Below are positions 12,173 through 24,900 of a DNA stretch of 64,000 nt, piece by piece. The notes beneath the pieces were generated by a model. It had not been told where the DNA came from. It made no database searches and saw nothing but the letters and a program-made list of their open reading frames with translations. This DNA is from Hydractinia symbiolongicarpus. Lineage: Eukaryota > Cnidaria > Hydrozoa > Anthoathecata > Hydractiniidae. The stretch spans positions 1,054,001-1,118,000 of the forward strand of contig NC_079885.1 in assembly GCF_029227915.1 (NCBI RefSeq), written 5' to 3'. A program made the position numbers and the translations under genes. Each line of letters opens with the position of its first letter. Position 1 is the stretch's first letter.

Positions 12173-12983
12173 GATTTTTTAAATTATTATTTCACCACTA
12201 AAGTCCATGAGACTTGTAGTTTTTAAAAATGTTTTCATTTTTGATGAGACGCTGAATAAAAGAAGTTTAATCGCCGGCAAACGAAAACCCGCCATTTCCC
12301 GTAAACCCTGGACTCGGCCCGTATAATCAAAAGTATACAAAGAAAGTACCCAGGGAGTAAACTCATTTCCCGAACGATTTTTTAAATTATTTTTTCACCA
12401 CTAAAACGCATGACACTTGTAGTTCTCAAAAATGTTTTCATTTTTGATGAGACGCTGAATAAAAGAAGTTTAATCGCCGGCAAACGAAAACCTGTGATTT
12501 CCCGTAAATCCCGGGCTTGGCTGGTATAGTCGAATGTATACAAAGAAATTATCCTGTGAGTAAACTCATTTCCAAAACGATTTTTTAAATTATCTTTTCA
12601 GCACTAAAACGCATGAGACTTGTTGTTTACAAAAATGTTTTCAGTTTTGATGAGACGCTGAATAAAAGAAGTTTAATCGCCGGCAAACGAAAACCCGCCA
12701 TTTCCGTAAACCCTGGACTCGGTCCGTATAATCAAAAGTATACAAAGAAAGTACCCAGGGAGTAAACTCATTTCCCGAACGATTTTTTAAATTATTTTTT
12801 CACCACTAAAACGCATAAGACTTGTAGTTTTTAAAAATGTTTTCATTTTTGATGAGACGCTGAATTAGAAAAGTTTAATCGCCGGCAAACGAAAACCCGC
12901 CATTTCCCGTAAACCCCAGACTCGGCCCGCATAGTCAAAAGTATACAAAGAAAGTACCCAGGGAGTAAACTCATTTCCAGAAC

Positions 12984-13083
12984 GATTTTTTAAATTATTT
13001 TTTCACCCGTAAATCCCGGACTCGGCCCGTATAGTCAAAAGTATAATAAGAAATTACCCAGGGTGTCAACTCATTTCCCGAAC
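12984..13083. repeat. Half monomer (100 bp), copy 5 of 6
   Basis: Same deletion junction and 1823 bp after copy 3, whose GTGTCAACTC tail it shares. It marks the second 1823-bp higher-order unit. Confidence 0.9.
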
Positions 13084-13895
13084 GATTTTTTAAATTATTA
13101 TTTCACCACTAAAACGCATGAGACTTGTAGTTTTTAAAAATGTTTTCATTTTTGATGAGACGCTGAATAAAAGAAGTTTAATCGCCGGCAAACGAAAACC
13201 CGCCATTTCCCGTAAACCCTGGACTCGGCCCGTATAATCAAAAGTATACAAAGAAAGTACCCAGGAAGTAAACTCATTTCCCGAACGATTTTTTAAATTA
13301 TTTTTTCACCACTAAAACGCATGAGACTTGTAGTTTTCAAAAATGTTTTCATTTTTGATGAGACGCTGAATGAAAGAAGTTTAATCGCCGGCAAACGAAA
13401 ACCTGCGATTTCCCGTAAATCCCGGACTCGGCCCGTATAGTCAAAAGTATAATAAGAAAGAACCCAGGGTGTAAACTCATATTCCGAACGATTTTTTAAA
13501 TTATTATTTTACCACTAAAACGCATGAGACATGTAGTTTTTAAAAATGTTTTCATTTTTGATGAGACGCTGAATAAAAGAAGTTTAATCGCCGGAAAACG
13601 AAAACCCGCCATTTCCCGTAAACCCTGGACTCGGCCCGTATAATCAAAAGTATACAAAGAAAGTACCCAGGGAGTAAACTCATTTCCCGAACGATTTTTT
13701 AAATTATTTTTTCACCACTAAAACGCATGAGACTTGTAGTTTTTAAGAATGCTTTCATTTTTGATGAGACGCTGAATAAAAGACGTTTAATCGCCGGCAA
13801 ACGAAAACCCGCCATTTCCCGTAAACCCCAGACTCGGCCCGCATAGTCAAAAGTATACAAAGAAAGTACCCAGGGAGTAAACTCATTTCCAGAAC

Positions 13896-13995
13896 GATTT
13901 TTTAAATTATTTTTTCACCCGTAAATCCCGGACTCGGCCCGTATAGTCAAAAGTATAATAAGAAAGTACCCAGGGTGTAAACTCATTTCCCGAAC
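13896..13995. repeat. Half monomer (100 bp), copy 6 of 6
   Basis: Same deletion junction and 1823 bp after copy 4. It is the last half monomer I see. None occurs before 6293 or after this point. Confidence 0.9.
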
Positions 13996-14705
13996 GATTT
14001 TTTAAATTATTATTTCACCACTAAAGTCCATGAGACTTGTAGTTTTTAAAAATGTTTTCATTTTTGATGAGACGCTGAATAAAAGAAGTTTAATCGCCGG
14101 CAAACGAAAACCCGCCATTTCCCGTAAACCCTGGACTCGGCCCGTATAATCAAAAGTATACAAAGAAAGTACCCAGGGAGTAAACTCATTTCCCGAACGA
14201 TTTTTTAAATTATTTTTTCACCACTAAAACGCATGACACTTGTAGTTCTCAAAAATGTTTTCATTTTTGATGAGACGCTGAATAAAAGAAGTTTAATCGC
14301 CGGCAAACGAAAACCTGTGATTTCCCGTAAATCCCGGGCTTGGCTGGTATAGTCGAATGTATACAAAGAAATTATCCTGTGAGTAAACTCATTTCCAAAA
14401 CGATTTTTTAAATTATCTTTTCAGCACTAAAACGCATGAGACTTGTTGTTTACAAAAATGTTTTCAGTTTTGATGAGACGCTGAATAAAAGAAGTTTAAT
14501 CGCCGGCAAACGAAAACCCGCCATTTCCGTAAACCCTGGACTCGGTCCGTATAATCAAAAGTATACAAAGAAAGTACCCAGGGAGTAAACTCATTTCCCG
14601 AACGATTTTTTAAATTATTTTTTCACCACTAAAACGCATAAGACTTGTAGTTTTTAAAAATGTTTTCATTTTTGATGAGACGCTGAATTAGAAAAGTTTA
14701 ATCGC

Positions 14706-16226
14706 CGGCAAACGAAAACCTGCGATTTCCCGTAAATCCCGGACTCGGCCCGTATAGTCAAAAGTATACAAAGAAAGTATCCAGGGTGTAAACTCATTTC
14801 CCGAACGATTTTTTAAATTATTATTTCACCACTAAAGCCCATGAGACTTGTAGTTTTTAAAAATGTTTTCCTTTTTGATGAGACGCTGAATAAAAGAAGT
14901 TTAATCGCCGGCAAACGAAAACCGGCGACTTCCCGTAAATCCCGGACTCGGCCCGTATAGTCAAAAGTATACAAAGAAAGTACCCAGGGAGTAAACTCAT
15001 TTCCCGAACGATTTTTTAAATTATATTTTTACCACTAAAAGCATGAGATTTGTAGTTTTTAAAAATGTCTTCCTTTTTGATGAGACGCTGAATAAAAGAA
15101 GTTTAATCGCCGGCAAACGAAAACCCGCGACTTCCCCTAAATCCCGGACTCGGCCCGTATAGTCAAAAGTATACAAAGAAAGTACCCAGGGAGTAAACTC
15201 ATTTCCCGAACGATTTTTTAAATTATATTTTCACCACTAAAACGCATGAGACTTGTAGTTTTCAAAAATGTTTTCATTTTTGATGAGACGCTGAATAAAA
15301 GAAGTTTAATCGCCGGCAAACGAAAACCCGCCATTTCCCGTAAACCCCGGACTCGGTCCGTATAATAAAAAGTATACAAAGAAAGTACCCAGGGAGTAAA
15401 CTCATTTCCCGAACGATTTTTTAAATTATTTTTTCACCACTAAAACGCATGAGACTTGTAGTTTTTAAAAATGTTTTCATTTTTGATGAGACTCTGAATG
15501 AGAAAAGTTTAATCGCCGGCAAACAAAAACCTGCGATTTCCCGTAAATCCCGGACTCGGCCCGTATAGTCAAAAGTATACAAAGAAAGTATCTAGGGTGT
15601 AAACACATTTCCCGAACGATTTTTTAAATTATTATTTCACCACTAAAGCCCATGAGACTTGTAGTTTTTAAAAATGTTTTCCTTTTTGATGAGACGCTGA
15701 ATAAAAGAAGTTTAATCGCCGGCAAACGAAAACCTGCGACTTCCCGTAAATCCCGGACTCGGCCCGTATAGTCAAAAGTATACTAAGAAAGTACCCAGGG
15801 AGTAAACTCATTTCCCGAACGATTTTTTAAATTATATTTTCACCACTAAAACGCATGAGACTTGTAGTTTTCAAAAATGTTTTCATTTTTGATGAGACGC
15901 TGAATAAAAGAAGTTTAATCGCCGGCAAACGAAAACCCGCCATTTCCCGTAAACCCCGGACTCGGTCCGTATAATAAAAAGTATACAAAGAAAGTACCCA
16001 GGGAGTAAACTCATTTCCCGAACGATTTTTTAAATTATTTTTTCACCACTAAAACGCATGAGACTTGAAGTTTTTAAAAATGTTTTCATTTTTGATGAGA
16101 CTCTGAATGAGAAAAGTTTAATCGCCGGCAAACGAAAACCTGCGATTTCCCGTAAATCCCGGACTCGGTCCGTATAATAAAAAGTATACAAAGAAAGTAC
16201 CCAGGGAGTAAACTCATTTCCCGAAC
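14706..16226. repeat. Short-period mosaic of the satellite
   Basis: Monomers with TTTTCCTTTTTGATG, GCGACTTCCCG and CTCGGTCCGTATAATAAAAAG alternate here. The last signature occurs at 15352, 15961 and 16164, spacings of 609 and 203 bp, so three-monomer and single-monomer duplications are both visible. One monomer near 15024 has an unusual TTTTTACCACTAAAAGCATGAGATTTG start and ATGTCTTCC. Nothing other than satellite is present. Confidence 0.8.
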
Positions 16227-19200
16227 GATTTTTTAAATTATTTTTTCACCACTAAAACGCATGAGACTTGAAGTTTTTAAAAATGTTTTCATTTTTGATG
16301 AGACTCTGAATGAGAAAAGTTTAATCGCCGGCAAACGAAAACCTGCGATTTCCCGTAAATCCCGGACTCGGCCCGTATAGTCAAAAGTATACAAAGAAAG
16401 TATCCAGGGTGTAAACACATTTCCCGAACGATTTTTTAAATTATTATTTCACCACTAAAGCCCATGAGACTTGTAGTTTTTAAAAATGTTTTCCTTTTTG
16501 ATGAGACGCTGAATAAAAGAAGTTTAATCGCCGGCAAACGAAAACCCGCGACTTCCCGTAAATCCCGGACTCGGCCCGTATAGTCAAAAGTATACTAAGA
16601 AAGTACCCAGGGAGTAAACTCATTTCCCGAACGATTTTTTAAATTATATTTTCACCACTAAAACGCATGAGACTTGTAGTTTTCAAAAATGTTTTCATTT
16701 TTGATGAGACGCTGAATGAAAGAAGTTTAATCGCCGGCAAAAGAAAACCTGCGATTTCCCGTAAATCCCGGACTCGGCCCGTATAGTCAAAAGTATAATA
16801 AGAAAGTAACCAGGGTGTAAACTCATTTCCCGAACGATTTTTTAAATTATTATTTCACCACTAAAGCCCATGAGACTTGTAGTTTTTAAAAATGTTTTCA
16901 TTTTTGATGAGACGCTGAATAAAAGAAGTTTAATCGCCGGCAAACGAAAACCCGCCATTTCCCGTAAACCCTGGACTCGGCCCGTATAATCAAAAGTATA
17001 CAAAGAAAGTACCCAGGGAGTAAACTCATTTCCCAAACGATTTTTTAAGTTATTATTTCACCACTAAAACCCATGAGACTTGTAGTTTTCAAGAATGTTT
17101 TCATTTTTGATGAGACGCTGAATAAAAGCAGTTTAATCGCCGGCAAACGAAAACCAGCGATTTCCCGTAAATCCCGGACTCGGCCCGTATAGTCAAAAGT
17201 ATACAAAGAAAGTACCCAGGGAGTAAACTCATTTCCCGAACGATTTTTTAAATTATATTTTCACCACTAAAACGCATGAGACTTGTAGTTTTTAAAAATG
17301 TTTTCCTTTTTGATGAGACGCTGAATAAAAGAAGTTTAATCGCCGGCAAACGAAAACCCGCGACTTCCCGTAAATCCCGGACTCGGCCCGTATAGTCAAA
17401 AGTATACAAAGAAAGTACCCAGGGAGTAAACTCATTTCCCGAACGATTTTTTAAATTATATTTTCACCACTAAAACGCATGAGACTTGTAGTTTTTAAAA
17501 ATGTTTTCATTTTTGATGAGACGCTGAATAAAAGAAGTTTAATCGCCGGCAAACGAAAACCCGCCATTTCCCGTAAACCCTGGACTCGGCCCGTATAGTC
17601 AAAAGTATACAAAGAAAGTACCCAGGGAGTAAACTCATTTCCCGAACGATTTTTTAAATTATATTTTCACCACTAAAACGCATGAGACTTGTAGTTTTTA
17701 AAAATGTTTTCCTTTTTGATGAGACGCTGAATAAAAGAAGTTTAATCGCCGGCAAACGAAAACCCGCGACTTCCCGTAAATCCCGGACTCGGCCCGTATA
17801 GTCAAAAGTATACAAAGAAAGTACCCAGGGAGTAAACTCATTTCCCGAACGATTTTTTAAATTATATTTTCACCACTAAAACGCATGAGACTTGTAGTTT
17901 TCAAAAATGTTTTCATTTTTGATGAGACGCTGAATAAAAGAAGTTTAATCGCCGGCAAACGAAAACCCGCCATTTCCCGTAAACCCTGGACTCGGCCCGT
18001 ATAATCAAAAGTATACAAAGAAAGTACCCAGGGAGTAAACTCATTTCCCAAACGATTTTTTAAGTTATTATTTCACCACTAAAACGCATGAGACTTGTAG
18101 TTTTCAAGAATGTTTTCATTTTTGATGAGACGCTGAATAAAAGCAGTTTAATCGCCGGCAAACGAAAACCTGCGATTTCCCGTAAATCTCGGACTCGGCC
18201 CGTATAGTCAAAAGTATACAAAGAAAGTACCCAGGGAGTAAACTCATTTCCCAAACGATTTTTTAAATTATATTTTCACCACTAAAACGCATGAGACTTG
18301 TAGTTTTCAAAAATGTTTTCATTTTTGATGAGACGCTTAATGAAAGTTGTTTAATCGCCGGCAAACGAAAACCCGCGATTTCCCGTAAATCCCGGACTCG
18401 GCCGGTATAGTCAAAAGTATACAAAGCAAGTACCCAGGGAGTAAACTCATTTCCCGAACGATTTTTTAAATTATATTTTCACCACTAAAACGCATGAGAC
18501 TTGTAGTTTTTAAAAATGTTTTCCTTTTTGATGAGACGCTGAATAAAAGAAGTTTAATCGCCGGCAAACGAAAACCCGCGACTTCCCGTAAATCCCGGAC
18601 TCGGCCCGTATAGTCAAAAGTATACAAAGAAGTACCCAGGGAGTAAACTCATTGCCCGAACGACTTTTTAAATTATATTTTCACCACTAAAACGCATGAG
18701 ACTTGTAGTTTTCAAAAATGTTTTCATTTTTGATGAGACGCTGAATGAAAGAAGTTTAATCGCCGGCAAAAGAAAACCTGCGATTTCCCGTAAATCCCGT
18801 ACTCGGCCCGTATAGTCAAAAGTATAATAAGAAAGTACCCAGGGTGTAAACTAATTTCCCGAACGATTTTTTAAATTATTATTTCACCACTAAAGCCCAT
18901 GAGACTTGTAGTTTTTAAAAATGTTTTCATTTTTGTTGAGACTCTGAATAAAAGAAGTTTAATCGCCGGCAAACGAAAACCCGCCATTTCCCGTAAACCC
19001 TGGACTCGGCCCGTATAATCAAAAGTATACAAAGAAAGTACCCAGGGAGTAAACTCATTTCCCAAACGATTTTTTAAGTTATTATTTCACCACTAAAACG
19101 CATGAGACTTGTAGTTTTCAAAAATGTTTTCATTTTTGATGAGACGCTGAATAAAAGCAGTTTAATCGCCGGCAAACGAAAACCTGCGATTTCCCGTAAA

Positions 19201-21906
19201 TCCCGGACTCGGCCCGTATAGTCAAAAGTATACAAAGAAAGTACCCAGGGAGTAAACTCATTTCCCAAACGATTTTTTAAATTATATTTTCACCACTAAA
19301 ACGCATGAGACTTGTAGTTTTCAAAAATGTTTTCATTTTTGATGAGACGCTTAATGAAAGTTGTTTAATCGCCGGTAAACGAAAACCCGCGATTTCCCGT
19401 AAATCCCGGGCTTGGCCCGTATAGTCGAATGTATACAAAGAAAGTACCCTGTGAGTAAACTCATTTCCGAAACGATTTTTTCAATTATCTTTTCACCACT
19501 AAAACGCATGAGACTTGCAGTTTTCAAAAATGTTTTCATTTTTGATGAGACGCTCAATAAAAGAGGTTTAATCGCCGGAAACGAAATCCCGCGATTTCCC
19601 GTAAATCCCGGGCTTGGCCCGTATAGTCGAATGTATACAAAGAAAGTACCCAGGGAGTAAACTCATTTCCCGAACGATTTTTTAATTTTTTTTTCACCAC
19701 TAAAACGCATGAGACTTGTAATTTTCAAAAATGTTTTCATTTTTGATGAGACGCTTAATGAAAGAGGTTTAATCGCCGGCAAACGAAAACCCGCGATTTC
19801 CCGTAAATCCCGGACTCGGCCCGTATAGTCAAAAGTATACAAAGAAAGTACCCAGGGAGTAAACTCATTTCCCGAACGATTTTTTAAATTATTTTTTCAC
19901 CACTAAAACGCATGAGACTTTTAGTTTTCAGAAATGTTTTCATTTTTGATGAGACGCTTAATGAAAGTGGTTTAATCGCCGGCAAACCAAAACCCGCGAT
20001 TTCCCGTAAATCCCGGGCTTGGCCGGTATAGTCGAATGTATACAAAGAAATTACCCTGTGAGTAAACTTATTTCCAAAACGATTTTTTAAATTATCTTTT
20101 CAGCACTAAAACGCATGAGACTTGTAGTTTACAAAAATGTTTTCATTTTTGATGAGACGCTGAATAAAAGAAGTTTATTCGCCGGCAAACGAAAACCCGC
20201 CATTTCCCGTAAACCCCGGACTCGGTCCGTATAATCAAAAGTATACAAAGAAAGTACCCAATGAGTAAACTCATTTCCCGAACGATTTTTTAAATTATTT
20301 TTTCACCACTAAAACGCATGAGACTTGTAGTTTTCAAAAATGTTTTCATTTTTGATGAGACGCTGAATGAGAAAATTTTAATCGCCGGCAAACGAAAACC
20401 TGCGATTTCCCGTAAATCCCGGACTCGGCCCGTATAGTCAAAAGTATACAAAGAAAGTATCCAGGGTGTAAACTCATTTCCCGAACGATTTTTTAAATTA
20501 TTATTTCACCACTAAAGCCCATGAGACTTGTAGTTTTTAAAAATGTTTTCCTTTTTGATGAGACGCTGAATAAAAGAAGTTTAATCGCCGGCAAACGAAA
20601 ACCCGCGACTTCCCGTAAATCCCGGACTCGGCCCGTATAGTCAAAAGTATACAAAGAAAGTACCCAGGGAGTAAACTCATTTCCCGAACGATTTTTTAAA
20701 TTATATTTTCACCACTAAAAGGCATGAGACTTGTAGTTTTCAAAAATGTTTTCATTTTTGATGAGACGCTGAATAAAAGAAGTTTAATCGCCGGCAAACG
20801 AAAAGCTGCGATTTCCCGTAAATCCCGGACTCGGCCCGTACAGTCAAAAGTATAATAAGAAAGTACCCAGGGTGTAAACTCATTTCCCGAACGATTTTTT
20901 AAATTATTATTTCACCACTAAAGCCCATGAGACTTGTAGTTTTTAAAAATGTTTTCATTTTTGATGAGAGGCTGAATAAAAGAAGTTTAATCGCCGGCAA
21001 ACGAAAACCCGCCATTTCCCGTAAACCCTGGACTCGGCCCGTATAATCAAAAGTATACAAAGAAAGTACCCAGGGAGTAAACTCATTTCCCAAACGATTT
21101 TTTAAGTTATTATTTCACCACTAAAACGCATGAGACTTGTAGTTTTCAAGAATGTTTTCATTTTAGATGAGACGCTGAATAAAAGCAGTTTAATCGCCGG
21201 CAAACGAAAACCTGCGAATCCCCGTAAATCCCGGACTCGGCCCGTATAGTCAAAAGTATACAAAGAAAGTACCCAGGGAGTAAACTCATTTCCAGAACGA
21301 TTTTTTAAATTATTTTTTCACCACTAAAACGCATAAGACTTGTAGTTTTTAAAAATGTTTTCATTTTTGATGAGACGCTGAATAAAAGAAGTTTAATCGC
21401 CGGCAAACGAAAACCCGCGATTTCCCGTAAATCCCGGGCTTGGCCGTATAGTCAAAAGTATACAAATAAAGTACCCAGGGAGTAAACTCATTTCCCGAAC
21501 GATTTTTTAAATTACTTTTTCACCACTAAAACGCATGAGACTTGTAGTTTTTAAAAATGTTTTCATTTTTGATGAGACGCTTAATAAAAGAGGTTTAATC
21601 GCCGGCAAACGAAATCCCGCGATTTCCTGTAAATCCCGGGCTTGGCCCATATAGTCGAATGTATACAAAGAAAGTACCCAGGGAGTAAACTCATTTCCCG
21701 AACGATTTTTTAATTTTTTTTTTCACCACTAAAACGCATGAGACTTGTAATTTTCAAAAATGTTTTCATTTTTGATGAGACGCTTAATGAAAGAGGTTTA
21801 ATCGCCGGCAAACGAAAACCCGCGATTTCCCGTAAATCCCGGACTCGGCCCGTATAGTCAAAAGTATACAAAGAAAGTACCCAGGGAGTAAACTCATTTC
21901 CCGAAA
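16227..21906. repeat. Very long higher-order unit, copy 1 (5680 bp, 28 monomers)
   Basis: This unit is repeated in tandem by 21907-26775. The start is set by the first base where the 5680-bp offset holds: CGGTCCGTATAATAAAAAG monomers lie to its left, but not to the left of 21907. Shared rare variants in order include GAGACTTGAAG, CGGCAAAAGAAAACC, TTTTTGTTGAGACTCTG, TTTTTTCAATTATC, TTTATTCGCCGG, GAAAAGCTGCG, CGTACAGTC and GGCCGTATAGTC. Copy 1 contains three extra monomers at about 17.23-17.84 kb (alternating TTTTCCTTTTTG types) and one extra at about 19.56-19.76 kb. Confidence 0.82.
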
Positions 21907-24900
21907 GATTTTTTAAATTATTTTTTCACCACTAAAACGCATGAGACTTGAAGTTTTTAAAAATGTTTTCATTTTTGATGAGACTCTGAATGAGAAAAGT
22001 TTAATCGCCGGCAAACGAAAACCTGCGATTTCCCGTAAATCCCGGACTCGGCCCGTATAGTCAAAAGTATACAAAGAAAGTATCCAGGGTGTAAACACAT
22101 TTCCCGAACGATTTTTTAAATTATTATTTCACCACTAAAGCCCATGAGACTTGTAGTTTTTAAAAATGTTTTCCTTTTTGATGAGACGCTGAATAAAAGA
22201 AGTTTAATCGCCGGCAAACGAAAACCCGCAACTTCCCGTAAATCCCGGACTCGGCCCGTATAGTCAAAAGTATACTAAGAAAGTACCCAGGGAGTAAACT
22301 AATTTCCCGAACGATTTTTTAAATTATATTTTCACCACTAAAACGCATGAGACTTGTAGTTTTCAAAAATGTTTTCATTTTTGATGAGACGCTGAATGAA
22401 AGAAGTTTAATCGCCGGCAAAAGAAAACCTGCGATTTCCCGTAAATCCCGGACTCGGCCCGTATAGTCAAAAGTATAATAAGAAAGTAAACAGGGTGTAA
22501 ACTCATTTCCCGAAAGATTTTTTAAATTATTATTTCACCACTAAAGCCCATGAGACTTGTAGTTTTTAAAAATGTTTTCATTTTTGATGAGACGCTGAAT
22601 AAAAGAAGTTTAATCGCCGGCAAACGAAAACCCGCCATTTCCCGTAAACCCTGGACTCGGCCCGTATAATCAAAAGTATACAAAGAAAGTACCCAGGGAG
22701 TAAACTCATTTCCCAAACGATTTTTTAAGTTATTATTTCACCACTAAAACCCATGAGACTTGTAGTTTTCAAGAATGTTTCATTTTTGATGAGACGCTGA
22801 ATAAAAGCAGTTTAATCGCCGGCAAACGAAAACCTGCGATTTCCCGTAAATCCCGGACTCGGTCCGTATAGTCAAAAGTATACAAAGAAAGTACCCAGGG
22901 AGTAAACTCATTTCCCGAACGATTTTTTAAATTATATTTTCACCACTAAAACGCATGAGACTTGTAGTTTTTAAAAATGTTTTCCTTTTTGATGAGACGC
23001 TGAATAAAAGAAGTTTAATCGCCGGCAAACAAAAACCCGCGACTTCCCGTAAATCCCGGACTCGGCCCGTATAGTCAAAAGTATACAAAGAAAGTACCCA
23101 GGGAGTAAACTCATTTCCCGAACGATTTTTTAAATTATATTTTCACCACTAAAACGCATGAGACTTGTAGTTTTCAAAAATGTTTTCATTTTTGATGAGA
23201 CGCTGAATAAAAGCAGTTTAATCGCCGGCAAACGAAAACCTGCGATTTCCCGTAAATCCCGGACTCGGCCCGTATAGTCAAAAGTATACAAAGAAAGTAC
23301 CCAGGGAGTAAACTCATTTCCCAAACGATTTTTTAAATTATATTTTCACCACTAAAACGCATGAGACTTGTAGTTTTCAAAAATGTTTTCATTTTTGATG
23401 AGACGCTTAATGAAAGTTGTTTAATCGCCGGCAAACGAAAACCCGCGATTTCCCGTAAATCCCGGACTCGGCCGGTATAGTCAAAAGTATACAAAGCAAG
23501 TACCCAGGGAGTAAACTCATTTCCCGAACGATTTTTTAAATTATATTTTCACCACTAAAACGCATGAGACTTGTAGTTTTTAAAAATGTTTTCCTTTTTG
23601 ATGAGACGCTGAATAAAAGAAGTTTAATCGCCGGCAAACGGAAACCCGCGACTTCCCGTAAATCCCGGACTCGGCCCGTATAGTCAAAAGTATACAAAGA
23701 AGTACCCAGGGAGTAAACTCATTGCCCGAACGACTTTTTAAATTATATTTTCACCACTAAAACGCATGAGACTTGTAGTTTTCAAAAATGTTTTCATTTT
23801 TGATGAGACGCTGTATGAAAGAAGTTTAATCGCCGGCAAAAGAAAACCTGCGATTTCCCGTAAATCCCGTACTCGGCCCGTATAGTCAAAAGTATAATAA
23901 GAAAGTACCCAGGGTGTAAACTCATTTCCCGAACGATTTTTTAAATTATTATTTCACCACTAAAGCCCATGAGACTTGTAGTTTTTAAAAATGTTTTCAT
24001 TTTTGTTGAGACTCTGAATAAAAGAAGTTTAATCGCCGGCAAACGAAAACCCGCCATTTCCCGTAAACCCTGGACTCGGCCCGTATAATCAAAAGTATAC
24101 AAAGAAAGTACCCAGGGAGTAAACTCATTTCCCAAACGATTTTTTAAGTTATTATTTCACTACTAAAACGCATGAGACTTGTAGTTTTCAAGAATGTTTT
24201 CATTTTTGATGAGACGCTGAATAAAAGCAGTTTAATCGCCGGCAAACGAAAACCTGCGATTTCCCGTAAATCCCGGACTCGGCCCGTATAGTCAAAAGTA
24301 TACAAAGAAAGTACCCAGGGAGTAAACTCATTTCCCAAACGATTTTTTAAATTATATTTTCACCACTAAAACGCATGAGACTTGTAGTTTTCAAAAATGT
24401 TTTCATTTTTGATGAGACGCTTAATGAAAGTTGTTTAATCGCCGGTAAACGAAAACCCGCGATTTCCCGTAAATCCCGGGCTTGGCCCGTATAGTCGAAT
24501 GTATACAAAGAAAGTACCCTGTGAGTAAACTCATTTCCGAAACGATTTTTTCAATTATCTTTTCACCACTAAAACGCATGAGACTTGTAATTTTCAAAAA
24601 TGTTTTCATTTTTGATGAGACGCTTAATGAAAGAGGTTTAATCGCCGGCAAACGAAAACCCGCGATTTCCCGTAAATCCCGGACTCGGCCCGTATAGTCA
24701 AAAGTATACAAAGAAAGTACCCAGGGAGTAAACTCATTTCCCGAACGATTTTTTAAATTATTTTTTCACCACTAAAACGCATGAGACTTTTAGTTTTCAG
24801 AAATGTTTTCATTTTTGATGAGACGCTTAATGAAAGTGGTTTAATCGCCGGCAAACCAAAACCCGCGATTTCCCGTAAATCCCGGGCTTGGCCGGTATAG

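Larger units (their letters stand above)
11050..14705. repeat. Tandem pair of 1823-bp higher-order units
   Basis: Two consecutive units, about 11053-12875 and about 12876-14705, each made of eight full monomers and two half monomers. Shared rare variants at an offset of 1823 include AAGAATGCTTTCATTT, ATGACACTTGTAGTTCTC, GGCTTGGCTGGTATAG, AAATTATCCTGTGAG, TTTTCAGTTTTGATG, GAATTAGAAAAG and CATTTCCGTAAACCC, which lacks one C in both. The last monomer of unit 1 is a hybrid: GAATTAGAAAAG on its left and CCCCAGACTCGG on its right. This marks the exchange point between about 12867 and 12899. Confidence 0.88.
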
